Source: Haematobia irritans (Eukaryota; Arthropoda; Insecta; Diptera; Muscidae). From it: 64,000 bases of DNA. Positions 1 to 12,063 of this stretch are shown here, one piece after another. The notes beneath the pieces are model-generated. The model saw only the letters and a list, made by a program, of their open reading frames with translations, ran no database searches and was not told the DNA's origin. The stretch lies in the NCBI RefSeq assembly GCF_050003625.1, contig NC_134398.1:81748003-81812002 (forward strand), in the 5' to 3' direction. The number at the start of each line of letters is the position of its first letter. Positions within the stretch are counted from its first letter, which is position 1. The translations under genes and the position numbers were made by a program.

Positions 1-809
1 TTTTGACAATTGTTTACATTCGTGCTAATACGAATTTACTCGTAGCTGCTGAGCAGACGGCCGAGGGAATCGCCCGGACAGACGACTACAAAATTTACCC
101 ATAATGATGACGATCTTAAGTGTTTGTCGTTTACACACATTGACACCGACATCAGTACGAACGAAATGATTGCCTGCCACCGCCTGTTCGTGTTCAATGA
201 TAGACAAGTGCCCGTGTCGATCTTCTTGCCTACCCCCACCCTCAATTCATGAACACAACTAGGTATGGCTGGGTACAAGGCGTGAACGAGTTACATTTTA
301 GTATCTGTTACCCGACCGTACCTTGTCGCTATTACTCTAATTAGCACGAGCAATATTCGGTTCGCACGTACGAAGCGAACCATTCCACTGACAGGGCATC
401 ACGATTCGTGCCCCGACAACTGACTACTACTTCAATAACAACATGTTAGTTTTTCTTTGTCCATCTCCTCCGTTGTTGTTTCTTTGGCGTCCGGTACCGT
501 TAGCAGGTCGTGTTGCTCAACATGCCGATCGTCAGTGTTGCGATACATTTACTTCGGCTGCATCTAGTGCAAGGGCGAATTGTTGCCTGGTGATTTTATA
601 CTGGTGAATTAACCATCTCTAGCTCTCTTGTTGACCAAAATACCGTTTGTCAATCAGAAGCGAACGGGTCCTCAGGTAGTTAGCGGGAACTAGAGAAATA
701 AGCCAAAATTCAAAAAGAACCTAAGAAAATAAAATACAATCCAATACACAAAAAGAAAAAAATAACATAATCCTGCATTGCATTGAAAAGTGTTTAAAAA
801 AGAAAGAGT
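1..809. other. Upstream intergenic DNA, no gene seen
   Basis: No open frame here shows coding character; the short frames are chance. The segment has ordinary AT-rich composition with a moderately GC-richer first 600 bases. It lies upstream of the calcium-binding protein gene and may hold its enhancers, but no individual site can be supported from sequence alone. Confidence 0.5.
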
Positions 810-850
810 TATAAAAGTCAAAAACTTTTAAGTGAAAAAAAATCCACAGT
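810..850 (+). promoter_or_regulatory. Possible core promoter of the calcium-binding protein gene
   Basis: A good TATA box (TATAAAAG) sits at 810-817, about 190 bases before the start codon. A CACAGT sequence at 845-850 lies at an acceptable though slightly long distance for an initiator. The rest of 851-1003 would then be an A-rich 5' UTR. This is inference from motif and position only; a 5' UTR intron or another start site is equally possible. Confidence 0.3.
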
Positions 851-1003
851 GCATCGAAAACTCAACAAAAACAAAATCACAAATTTCAAAAAAATCTAAG
901 ACACAATTACCCCATCCTCCACCTTGAACATCTTAACAAATCAATAATTTTTTCTTCGTTCTAGATAAATTGTGTTAAAACGAATTCCAAATAAATTCTC
1001 ACA

Positions 1004-1055
1004 ATGGCATATTCTTGGGATAACCGCGTCGATTTTGTTGTTCGGTATATGTACG
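1004..1055 (+). CDS. Sarcoplasmic calcium-binding protein, coding exon 1
   Basis: The exon encodes MAYSWDNRVDFVVRYMY plus the first base of the Asp that opens EF-hand loop 1. It ends at a clear donor (G|GTAAGT-like, 1056). The ATG is preceded by CACA, a good fly start context, and the N-terminal sequence is nearly invariant in arthropod members of this family. It is too short to appear as an open frame of its own. Intron 1 after it is in phase 1 and 10,382 bp long. Confidence 0.92.
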
Positions 1056-4000
1056 GTAAGTTGAGATTCGTTCGTTGCTGCTACGTTCGTCACTTCTATC
1101 GATATTGGTCTTTTGTGTAATGACCCTCTCATACTTAGGCCACTGGAAAGGAATTGTGTCCCTTCCATAGACACGATTTCTCTCCAGTGGCAATGGATTC
1201 ATCCTTCCTTAAGTGCAGCTGTCCGATGAAGAACATTTAGGTGTTAAGCGATCAATCAGAGCTCGAGATATCTATATAGATCCGTGTGGAGCTTCTCAAA
1301 TCATCAAAAAATCTTCATGAATATTTCGAAAATTTCAATGACCACAAGAGTATATTGGGAATATTTATGCATGCCAATTCACGACACTTTCAAAAATAGG
1401 CCTTATATCGGCCTAAGGTCCAAACAGAGACATGAATTTATTGCTTCACAATTCTTGCATGCATTTACCTTTCCGAAATTAAAAAAAAAAAAAAACAAAA
1501 ACTGATGTTGAAGCGTCGAAGATGCTGCGGAACGCATATAAGCATGAAGCCTGTAACAGATATATTAGCTCAGTGAACTATATTGAGTCGGAAGTTCTTA
1601 TATTACTAAACATTGACTCTAATAAAAACAACATGAATTTTCATAGGTAGTTTAGTCTATCCATAGACTGGTGACATTTCCGAATAATTCGAATGGATGT
1701 GGGTACGCCAGCACTCGGCTGCACATCGGATATTTTCGATCATTGCACTAAAAATAGAATATCACGACCTATGGTATCACCATCACCTCGCTTCCTATTA
1801 TTGGCCTGACAATAGAATGTCCGAAAATATGGTATCACCATTATCTTGTTTAACCCAGAACAGGTGGTACTGCTGTCTTTTGGCTCTACAAGACACTCAA
1901 GACACTATATTTAGGACGATGAGTAGCCGAATCCAAACGGATACTCACTCTCTAAGTACGAATGATTCAGGGTGCATTATCTAATGTCGACTGACATATA
2001 CCTAAGCCAGTATTCGGCATGTTGTGCGCTTCTTTTCTCCATCGTCCAGTCCCGTCCTCTCATCCATCTTCGATTGTTTTCCTCTGGTATCTGTTCTGGA
2101 GTCTACATTGCTCCAGTTTTTCCATTGTAAAATTTCTTCTGCACTTCCCTATATCTTTCTTTTATAACATTAACGATTTTAGTATTCTTCAATTAAACTT
2201 TAAGCAATAAAACAGTTGACTGCATATTATGATTTTTCGAACCGGTGTGGTTACCTCTGGCTTAATGGTGAAAATGATGGTCAAATGAAAAAGAAGAAAA
2301 GTGAAGCGACTACTTTGATGCTTAATGATGTTTGGTATATTTTTACAGTGCTGAGTGTCAAATTTTAGAAGCATTCAGATGTAGGAAACAACATCTAAAT
2401 CTGAAGAAATTACGTGCACTTAGTACAGATATTGGGTACATTTTAGGTGCCTAAGATGTACAGCTAGTTAATACATCATATCATAAGATCCACCGACAGA
2501 CATTTTGACAAATTTGAATGCTTAACAGAATATCTAAGTGCCCTTTGGGCAAGGCTAAGAATTGGACAGCATCTATTGGAAATGTTTACCCAAAATGGTC
2601 GTACGTAATATAGTACAGACATTTGTAATATCCCTTGCTGTGTTCATAGGTGCATAACCCATTCTCATCTCATGGGGTTATTACAGGGACAGAAAAGGAG
2701 GCTGTGAGCCAATACAAATAAGCATGTAGTTTACAAACAAGGCTATAAATAATAGATTATAGGCCATAGATTACATCGCTGCGTATTTATACTAATAGTA
2801 AAATAAATTTTAGTTTGTGGAATGTTTTTTTTTTTCAACTTAATAGTATCAATTCCTTTCATCTTCATGTCCGATAAGTTCGTATAAACATTTTGATCAT
2901 ATGTAGAATAATTAATTTGGACGTAAAACCAGACAGCATTGATACCAGGCTAACATAAAAATAGTAGCTATGAAGAGCCCATTGTAAAAAGGAAAACTAC
3001 TTAGTAGTGGTAGCCGTTGGAATTGTTGTTGTACCCTTAAAACCAGTTTATCACAGTGAATTGTTGTTGACTAGAAACGAGACATTGTTTGATCGTTCAT
3101 GTCAACAAAAATAGGTTTCGCTTTGTTACTGAAAATGTAACTTGCCCAGTTCCAAAGATTTTGCCCCATATACAAAAAAGTTAAACTACTTTCCCCATTT
3201 TTTCGTTTTTGTATATGGGCATTTGTCTTTTCTTAAGTTATTTTTGATTCCGAGCCGAAGAACGGAAGAAATACTTAAGGATACATTTAAGATGCCATTC
3301 ACTTTCAAATTTACGTTTTGGGTACTTGATACACAAATCTTGATTTATTCGTTTTTCTATCTGTTTTCGTCATGTAGAATCAAAGCGTATTAACGCAACA
3401 TAAAATTTGAAATTTAAACTTGCCCTTGTTCTTGAAGTAAAACGGTGTCTTTAACATAATGTTTCGAATAGCATCTTCTATTTTGATCGACAATTTAATT
3501 AATTTTGACGATTTCTTCAGAATTATTAAAGCCAAGTTGACTGTAGTCTAACAAAGTTTTCTTTTATGTAAAGACATCTGTTTTAAATCACCTAACACTA
3601 AGGGCAAAAAGTTTATCAAATTTTGCTCAAGTAAAAAAAAACTGTGTATCAGAAACATGGGATTTGTTAATTAAGGACATGAAATATTTTTTCTAATGAC
3701 AATATTTTTTTCAGTGTGTGAAGAACGAAAAGATATTTATAGTGTTTTGTAAAAAATATCCACCACACAAACGTCATTTATTTTGACAAACTAATGTATA
3801 ACACAGAATCGAATATTTCGAAAGGGTTCACTGAAGTACCATGTAATTTAAGAATCTCATACCAGAAACAAAAATCTGTATCCCTATTTATAATGTGGCC
3901 TATGTGTGTGAGTATGTGTGATATTTGCATTGTAATTTTCTCGTTGAGTTTTCTAAATTCTATGGGCTCACTAAAACACCACTAACTTATATGTTGTCAT

Positions 4001-5626
4001 TGTACTCATTGTACAATAATAATTAAATTTAAATACGATACAAATATCATCCATCTTGTTGGGTTTGTGCATCACAATAAGTAGCTCGCATTGTGTTCGC
4101 CATTGCCAATTGAGGCAATCGTCATGTATCTATGATAAACAATACCTACATATCAGTAAAAGGTGAACGATGGTCTTCTTCTGTGGCCACTCATTGGCAC
4201 GTCAAAGCCCATTTTCCCGGCGGTCGGCCATAAGGCATTTGATATTAGTGCACAGGTTGTTTGTATGAATTCAACCACCTCGATCGCCAACCCCATACAT
4301 AAATACTTTCGAATTCATTTCAATGACTATGAATTTAATTCATAATTTATTGTGGGTCTAATTAAGAGACAACAGTCAGTAGTTGTTGTTGTTGTTTGCT
4401 TCTGTCAATATAACTACCACTTGGGACTAAAGAATAGAACACTAATTTGGAGGGTAGTTTCAGGGCGTTCTCAGCTCATTTATTTGGCTGCTATAGACAT
4501 TGGCTTTCCTTTGTATTTCAATTATGGCCGACTGCTCTGCGTATGTTAATGTCCGAATGTAAATTTGCGAAAATCTTACTGAGTTTATCAATAAAATAAT
4601 TTACCCAAGAAAAAGAAAGAACAAGAGCAGCAGATTGGATCAGTACATATACCACAGAATGAATTCTATTGTGGTCGCTCGTTTGAATTCAAAATTTTAT
4701 CAATGCAAAACCATCAAAGCGGAATGAGGAAGGAACGCCAACGACCGTGATACAAGCAAGAATTGATCATATATGGTACCCCATCCATGAGAAGAGTATT
4801 AAAAAATCCGTATTATGAATGCCGTAAAAAGATAATATTTTTTGGTAGTCATTCGTAGAATAAAAGAAAAACATGTAGAAGAGATTTTGATTTTTTCGAT
4901 CTCGTAAATTGAAAGGGTTTAATTCAGCCTTCTGCACGCTGAGAAGAAACGTGAGTGTCACGATCATATTCGAAGAGCAAGAGGAGGGATGTTGGCTCAG
5001 TGAACATAGTTCGAAGAATAATATAATTGTCCTCATCTAAAATATTATTATATTGATTACCTATACATCCAAAGTCAAAATATTTTCATTCGGAACGAAA
5101 AATTTCGGCGAACGCAATTTCCCTTTGTTGCAAGTATTTTCTTTAAAACCAAAAAATACATCAAATTTTTTGCTTTTAAAAAAAAAAAACATTTTAGCAT
5201 CCAAACAAATTTTATTTTGTATAAAATTTCGATCCTCATAAAAGAAACCTCTTCTTTCAATGTAAGAATGGTTCGAGATTTAGCCTGCATATATTGTTCT
5301 TAAACGTTTCATAAGAAAAAAACCTACGCAGAACTACTCAAAAACATTTTAGACATTTTAGACAAACAAAGATTTGTTTTTACGCTAAGAAATTTTACTT
5401 TCAAGCAAAAAAATATATATGTATATTGGAAACATCGGTTACTACGATTGGTTTTGCAATTTTGTTTGTCTAAAATTTCTCCCTCAAAAGAAAGTATTTC
5501 CCATGGGTGTGAAATTGCAACATCGAGGGACACTTCGGTCAATTTGATTAAAAACGCATGGAGCGTTCGGGGCACCAGTACGCTGAAACAAGCATATCCG
5601 TTCGTCCGACTATCTGGTTGGCTGCA
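1056..5626. other. First part of intron 1, no gene seen
   Basis: This is 4.6 kb of AT-rich intron without coding frames of quality. A short stretch near 1983-2030 resembles a repeat I know only vaguely from muscid flies (CTAAGCCAGTATTCGGC); I do not annotate it separately. The rest shows no terminal repeats or tandem arrays that I could recognise by eye. Confidence 0.5.
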
Positions 5627-6163
5627 TCAGTGTTGCCAGTATAGGGGATTTTTCGCCAAATTGGTTATATTTTTTCGTGAATGTTGACGATTTTTTTAGT
5701 ATTTGGTGATTTGGTGGGGAACCATAAATTTGGGGATTTTATCAAAATCCTTTCTGTATAATCAATCAGGTTTGCAATAATTTATTTTGGAGACTCAAAA
5801 TTTTATGTTGCTCTGTTATCGGTGTTCATCACTGATTTGGACAATATATTCCATAAATATAGAAATGATGAAAATGTTTCACCTTCATATTTATCTACCA
5901 CCCAATATTATTGATTGAGTACTTAGAAATAAAAGTTCATCCATAAATAGGGCCCCGAACTCCCATTTTAATTTTTCGAACATTTGGAAGACAGTGGCCG
6001 GTCTTCTGATTTTGTGTTTCGAAATCTTATACCAATATTCCACCTCAGTACCTATTTCTTTATTTTTTTCCATAAAAACTTGTCAAAAATATATTGGGGA
6101 ATTTTGTGAGCAATTTAAATTGGGGATATTTGGAGTACGGAGAATGGCCACACAGCCCGTCCA
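5627..6163. mobile_element. Possible hAT-like non-autonomous element
   Basis: The left end CAGTGTTGCCAG is the kind of terminus used by many fly hAT elements. The right end near 6152-6163 (ATGGCCACACAG) is a poor inverted match (about 9 of 12). The interior repeats GGGGATTT-type phrases at both ends. I could not find an 8-bp target duplication, so this may be a decayed or truncated copy. Confidence 0.3.
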
Positions 6164-7892
6164 CTACTGACATCGTCCTGTCAAATTAAATGAGGCAACT
6201 TAACGTCATATTTGATACAACTACTCGAGGTATTGCCTCTATTATTGGACAGTTAGGCAAAGAAAGAAAGAAAATGCTTACCTCACGTTCAATTTTGAAT
6301 ATGGGATTTTTACGCGCTTAAGGGATGGATACGTGCTTGTCAAGCATTTGACTAAAATGAGAGTCAATTTTTTTTTCAAGGATATCTGGATACTGTTTTT
6401 GAAAAATAATGCTACCATGATTATATATACAATAAGAGCTAAACATTTTTGCTGGGTTGACTGTGGCGACGAGTTCTTTTTTGATTTCAGTCAAATATTT
6501 TCCAAGTGTTTTCGTACCATAAGACAATCTAGACAACGAGAAACAACCTTGTCATTGAAAAACTCAAGGACTAGAGGTCTCTGCAATCATAATATCGTGA
6601 ATATTCCATTACATTTACTATGAATGAATTTACTATGAATTTATTATCGATGAAATAAAAAATCAAACCGCACAATACAAAGAATCACCTGAAAAGAACT
6701 TCTTGTGAAGTTAAAGTTTATTCCATCTATAGAAGAGTATTTTTGGATTACATTAAAAGTAATGACTGTTTGTTGGCCATTCAGGGTTAGCATGAAAAAC
6801 GACATTTTTAAGACTACTTACCATGTCATGAGATAAAGGTGACGATACTAAATACTACGTATTATCATCAGCCTGCATGTAGTCAAGTGTAATGTTTACA
6901 CGGTCATTGTGCATAATTCTTTCATTTGAAATGTAATGCCCCTTTAGTTTCATTGGGCAAGATCATCATCAGAGAAGCCATCGCCAACAACATCAACATT
7001 CGGAGGAAGACAAATTACAAAATTCTTTATCATATTCAAATGCATTGCCAAAATTCTTTGTGTCCCCCTGGTGCTTGGGTGACAGTCTGGTGGTTTCTTT
7101 TTCTGTCTTCGGTCTGGGCTATTCTGAGGCCCAAAATTCAAGGCCTTCTTAGTAATGGCAGATAAAGGTGCTGTTAGAGCCTATTTTTAATATCTGCAAA
7201 ATAAATACGTTAAGATCATATACAAAAAAATTCTAAAGTACTCGGTCAGGCAGGCAGTCAGTCAACCACCACCCTGACACTCATTGAAGCATTCAATTGC
7301 ACGCCCCTAGGACAATCTAATGCGTACTATCCGTAGTAGCAGTAGTTCAACATAGTCATGCGATATAATTAATCAAACATATTTTTTAAATTTTTTCTTC
7401 TGTGTATAGTAATACACACTCACACATACGCATAAGTTCGGCAAGGAGGTCTATCACCAGAAATAGACAAAAAGTTCTTTGTCTATTTATTAGTGGGACA
7501 TTCATCATTCAGCACCATGGCAGTTGACCATTCTTGAACGCTTGGCTACCATACTTTGTGTGCTCCATTTATATTTCCCTGGGCAATAGAGGCTATCCAA
7601 TTTCAAATAGTTTTCTGTTCAAATAGGAAGTGTGCAACCAATGAAACGTTCACTTCAAAGAAAAATTGACAAATTAAGATAATTTGGAAAAAATCAAAAT
7701 TTACTAATGCGATGAATATTAAATTAAATGTACCCGTAGCTATAGAATTCCTTATTTCATGTCGATAACAATTAATATTGAATATTTTTTTATTTATTAC
7801 ACCATGGTGTGGCCACTGTAACGTCAGGTTTGGCTCCGCTTCCTGAGGTATAACTCACAGAGCCGAGTTCGTCAGAGAAAATTTAAAGAGAA
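6164..7892. other. Intron 1 filler, no gene seen
   Basis: No convincing coding frame, terminal repeat or tandem array was recognised. Short frames on both strands around 6318-6623 and 6926-7165 overlap one another antisense and have no family signature. Confidence 0.45.
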
Positions 7893-8067
7893 CACGCAGA
7901 GAAGGGATATGATTTTGTTGTTTTCTTGGCAAAAATATATGTACATGGTTGCCGAAATCAGATAGATAATTTTCAAGGATATAACATGATTTGTTCATGT
8001 TCACCATTAAAAAATAACATTTTGCCCTGGAAACATGTTTTGGGTGATCATATTCCTTCTCTGGGTG
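7893..8067. mobile_element. MITE family A, diverged copy
   Basis: The ends are CACGCAGAGAAGG and CCTTCTCTGGGTG, with ATGATC(ACC)-type sequence inside each end. These are the termini of the palindromic MITE seen nearly intact at 15922, 48675 and 49351. This copy is shorter (175 bp against about 253) and diverged in the middle, so it is older. Confidence 0.75.
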
Positions 8068-8469
8068 TAAACAGAAGGCTCATATTTTAAGAGAATGCTG
8101 TCGCTGTCGTTGTTGTATTTTCGATTTTTTTTATTCCAATTGGATGTTTGTCGTCCTTGGCCAGGGTTGAAAACCTTGTGTCAGCCCGGGCCGTAGATCA
8201 GACTGCAGTGAGGGCTCGGCAACGGCGGCGTAAGCGTAGGCTATAGTGGGCGTTATTCTGAATCATGTCGGCTAGTAGGATCTTGATGACAAGGCACTTG
8301 GACGTCTTTCTCTCCAATGTCGCGTCTGTGACACTGTGTTAAAGCGATGGAAAGAAAAGGCAGAGGGTGAAACTATACCGTCCTTACTTGTAGTATCGTG
8401 GGATGGGCGGGTTCTAGTGATTGGTTAGAGTCACAGTTGCAAATTTCGTTTTAACCCGTGGCCGTCATT
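8068..8469. other. GC-richer intronic stretch of unknown nature
   Basis: Bases about 8150-8460 are clearly richer in G+C than the surroundings (for example around CAGCCCGGGCCGTAG at 8186). They look like a decayed repeat or foreign fragment. No frame is open for long and I do not recognise the sequence. Confidence 0.35.
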
Positions 8470-8481
8470 ATTGGGTAGCAT

Positions 8482-8735
8482 GGCAGCCACCGTGGTGCAA
8501 TGGTTAGCTTGACTGTCTTGTACACAAAGGGTCTTGGGTTCAATCCCTGCTTCGTCCGAACACCAAAAAGATTTTCAGCGGTGGATGAGTGTTTCAAAGC
8601 TTCTCTAAGTGGTTACACTGCAGTGTGAAACGCCGTCCGGACTCGGCTATAAACAGGAATCGAGCAGCACTCAGTGATAAGAGAGAAGTTCACCACTGTG
8701 GTATCACACTGAACTGCCACTATACCTAACCTAGC
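8482..8735 (+). mobile_element. tRNA-derived SINE with LINE-like 3' tail
   Basis: The insert is flanked by a perfect 12-bp duplication, ATTGGGTAGCAT, at 8470-8481 and 8736-8747. The head has a polymerase III A box (TGGTGCAATGG, 8493-8503) and a perfect B box (GGTTCAATCCC, 8537-8547) about 34 bases apart, as in a tRNA. The 3' end reads GTGGTATCACACTGAA...CTGCCACTATACCTAACCTAGC. It is a shortened version of the 3' end of the LINE at 23465-28479. It is 254 bp long and non-coding, and would be moved by a partner LINE. Confidence 0.85.
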
Positions 8736-8747
8736 ATTGGGTAGCAT

Positions 8748-10358
8748 AGAAGAGGCACTTCTTTAATACAAAGACGTTTTACTTGATCAAAAGTTGATAA
8801 ACTTTAGAGGTCACATAAATTTTGCATTGAACTAAGGGCAACTTTGATTTAATAAATCATAATAATTTTTCAATATTAATAATTCTTCAAAAAGGAAGGC
8901 GCGTTTCAAGACATGATTTGAAAGACAAGTTTATGAAGACGTTTTTTTGCTAAATATGTTCAATACTAGTTAAAAGCACCATCTGTGGATGGGTTTTCAG
9001 CATGCGTTGTGGATTGAATGCCATCATTAGCTTGACGTAGGTTTGCCTCAGCACAGGGTCTTGCGGAGTTTGGCAGTAATTCATGACGGATGTATGCCTG
9101 ACAAAATATGGGGTCAATTTTCTTGTTATTACTTATCATAGTATATATTTTAGTTTTATTCCAGTGAAACAAATTATTTCGTTTGATTTTGAGTTCTATG
9201 AATAAACAGTTAGTGCCAGTGGGTGTAAAAAAATAGCTGTCGCTTTTTGACTTCTTTTAGGTTGGTTCGATTCGCCGAGGACACTATTGATGAGGTATGT
9301 TCTCGAATGGGGACAAAATTTCGAAAGATGATCGTCATTACATCCACAAAATGGACTGTTATTTTGGAATAAAGAGTATTTTTTTTTATTGCAAAATAAC
9401 ATTTGGTAACAAAATTTGTTTTTGGTGAAAAAGATTTGAACTTTTTGAAGAAATTTAAAAAATTTCAACAAAAGAATAAGGTTTACAAAACGTTTTTTTA
9501 CTTTGCGTGTAATTGAACTGAATACAATGTTTATTAATCATAAAATCAGTTGTCATCGTAATTGAATTTATTACTATGGTAATCGATAAACCAATTATTG
9601 TGATAATTCTGATGAATCTGGCGTAGTCCCCCTGCCAGCATTTCAAAGTTCGATTTCATCTCCATCGCTACCACAGACTCGTACGTGGAACATAGAAGAT
9701 CTTATACATTTTTATCAAATTAATAGACATTTAAAGAATCGACACCAACGATTCTTTTACAACTATCTTAAGATGCACTTTGTCTAACAGTTTGAAGAGG
9801 CTCTTATTGGCTCTGTTATAAATTTATCTATAAAGGCACCTAATAATTGCACTCATATGATGATTTAATATAGTAACTTGGCGTGGTACAACTTCTCAGT
9901 AGTGACGACGCTTTTTCGATATCCTATCGACGTGGTGGCGATTCTTAGAAGCGCCGTCAAATTGGCAGAGCCGTTTTAATGGAGGTGTTATGGAATTAAT
10001 TAATTCTAGGCAGAAAATTCAATGGTTGTATAACAAAATTCTTAGGTAATCGGAAGAAATGAAAATATGCTAGTAGTTTTTAGACAGCTTTCATTCCAAA
10101 CAATTATTTTCGTAATCGTTTTAATGAAAATCGTATTTTATTTATTTTGTTCGTTCAATTCAATGCCATCAATTGATTTTAATTTCCTTAAATTTTTCCT
10201 ATGTGTATTCATGAGTAATAGAATTTCATGGATGGTAACATGTTTACGCAATTTCCCAGCAAAAAAGCGTCGCCAAAAAAGTAATGAAAATGTAACTCGG
10301 AGATTTATTTAACTTTTGAGTGTACCAACGGCTGTGTAAACGATGTTACTTTCTAATA
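8748..10358. other. Intron 1 filler, no gene seen
   Basis: AT-rich DNA with short antisense-overlapping frames (9196-9646) that show no family signature. Nothing further recognised. Confidence 0.45.
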
Positions 10359-11290
10359 AAGGGTGATTCTTTTGAGGTTAGGATTTTCATGCATTAGTAT
10401 TTGACAGATCACGTGGGATTTCAGACATGGTGTCAAAGAGAAAGATGCTCAGTATGCTTTGACATTTCATCATGAATAGACTTACTAACGAGCAACGCTT
10501 GCAAATCATTGAATTTTATTACCAAAATCAGTGGCAGAAAATCCGCTTTTTTATCGACAAATTTTGTTCAGCGATGAGGCTCATTTCTGGTTGAATGGCT
10601 ACGTAAATAAGCAAAATTGCCGCATTTGGAGTGAAGAGCAACCAGAAGCCGTTCAAGAACTGCCCATGCATCCCGAAAAATGCACTGTTTGGTGTGGTTT
10701 GTACGCTGGTGGAATCATTGGACCGTATTTTTTCAAAGATGCTGTTGGACGCAACGTTACGGTGAATGGCGATCGCTATCGTTCGATGCTAACAAACTTT
10801 TTGTTGCCAAAAATGGAAGAACTGAACTTGGTTGACATGTGGTTTCAACAAGATGGCGCTACATGCCACACAGCTCGCGATTCTATGGCCATTTTGAGGG
10901 AAAACTTCGGAGAACAATTCATCTCAAGAAATGGACCGGTAAGTTGGCCACCAAGATCATGCGATTTGACGCCTTTAGACTATTTTTGTGGGGCTACGTC
11001 AAGTCTAAAGTCTACAGAAATAAGCCAGCAACTATTCCAGCTTTGGAAGACAACATTTCCGAAGAAATTCGGGCTATTCCGGCCGAAATGCTCGAAAAAG
11101 TTGCCCAAAATTGGACTTTCCGAATGGACCACCTAAGACGCAGCCGCGGTCAACATTTAAATGAAATTATCTTCAAAAAGTAAATGTCATGGACCAATCT
11201 AACGTTTCAAATAAAGAACCGATGAGATTTTGCAAATTTTATGCGTTTTTTTTAAAAAAAAAGTTATCAAGCTCTTAACAAATCACCCTT
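10359..11290 (+). mobile_element. Mariner/Tc1-superfamily element, DD41D-like, internally deleted
   Basis: The ends are AAGGGTGATT and AATCACCCTT, flanked by TA at 10357-10358 and 11291-11292. This is the TA target duplication expected for the superfamily. Beyond the first 10 bases the inverted repeat is imperfect. It encloses a broken transposase gene. It lies in intron 1, only about 150 bp before exon 2. Confidence 0.88.
10472..11183 (+). pseudogene. DD41D-like mariner transposase, broken
   Basis: The gene starts MNRLTNEQRLQIIEFYYQNQ at 10472, then jumps to the catalytic domain through an internal deletion that also changes frame (near 10532). The catalytic part shows FSDEAHFWLNGY (first Asp), FQQDGATCHTARDSM (second Asp) and SCDLTPLDYF (third Asp). 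I count 41 residues between the second and third Asp, hence DD41D. A one-base loss in a T run at about 10987 shifts the frame after LDYF. The tail (LWGYVKSKVY ... NEIIFKK, stop at 11183) continues in another frame. Most of the N-terminal DNA-binding region is missing, so it cannot make active enzyme. Confidence 0.88.
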
Positions 11291-11437
11291 TATAAAGATT
11301 TATTTCATTTGTTTATTGATTGTTATGTATGTATGTGTCTTGTCTCATTTGTCTTGACGTACGAACTGAACTGTGTTGATTTTTACCAATTGCATGAATA
11401 ATACCACAAACAATCCCCGATTGCTTGATTTTCCCAG

Positions 11438-11604
11438 ATATCGACAACAATGGCGTGCTCGACGAAAACGATTTCCAATGCATGGCCGTGAGAGCCTGTG
11501 TGGTGGAAGGCAAAGGCGACTGCAGTGCCAATCGTTTGGCCGAGTACAAGAAACTCATGCAGAACTTGTGGGTTGAAATTTCCGAAATTGCCGACGATGA
11601 CAAG
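11438..11604 (+). CDS. Sarcoplasmic calcium-binding protein, coding exon 2
   Basis: The acceptor is TTTTCCCAG at 11429-11437 and the donor is AAG|GTAACA. The exon covers residues 18-73. It completes EF-hand loop 1 (residues 18-29, pattern D-x-D-x-N-G, ending in Asp as in other arthropod homologues). It then holds the long helix pair with LWVEISEIADDDK and the first four positions of loop 2. Cysteines in CMAVRACVVEGKGDC are more numerous than I expect for the family. Reading frame and splice phase fit exon 1 exactly. Confidence 0.95.
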
Positions 11605-11728
11605 GTAACAAAACCCCTAAACCTAATATAATAAATAAAAAAGGATTCCAAGTGTCCATTTTAATTAAGACATATAATAACCGTATATATCTGCTTTGTG
11701 TGTTTACCTCCCCCTCCCTCTCATATAG

Positions 11729-11809
11729 GATGGTAAAATCTCCAATAAGGAATTCAAAGATGCCGTACGCAAGACCTGTGTTGGAAAGAAATATAGCGAA
11801 TTTCCTCAG
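11729..11809 (+). CDS. Sarcoplasmic calcium-binding protein, coding exon 3
   Basis: This is a small 27-codon exon (residues 74-100) between TATATAG|GAT and CAG|GTAAGT. It finishes EF-hand loop 2 (residues 70-81, D-D-D-K-D-G...E) and contains KYSEFPQ, a family hallmark. An intron thus splits calcium loop 2 after its fourth position. Phase 0 on both sides. Confidence 0.95.
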
Positions 11810-11910
11810 GTAAGTTAATGTCGGTTTTTGGGTCGATTGGGAGGCCCAAGCAATAGTCCATCCAGATATTGGCAATATTTTAAACTTGTTTTTCTATTTT
11901 CTTATTTTAG

Positions 11911-12063
11911 GCCATGAAAGCATTTATTGAATCCAATTTCAAAATTCTCGACATCAACAGTGATGGCATTGTTGGTATTGAGGAATACCGTTACAATTGC
12001 ATTACCAGAATGGCCATTGATGACGTTGCGCCCATTGACAAAGCTTTTGAGTCCCTCTTGAAT
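11911..12063 (+). CDS. Sarcoplasmic calcium-binding protein, coding exon 4
   Basis: The exon lies between TTATTTTAG and AAT|GTAAGC and encodes residues 101-151. It holds EF-hand loop 3 (residues 114-125, D-I-N-S-D-G-I-V-G-I-E-E) with the canonical Glu at position 12. The following helix contains YNCITRMA, matching the family YRLDCITRSA region. Phase 0 on both sides. The next intron is 6.8 kb. Confidence 0.95.

Noticed and set aside
11313..11875. Minus-strand frames opposite exons 2 and 3
   Set aside because: They are antisense shadows of the calcium-binding protein exons.
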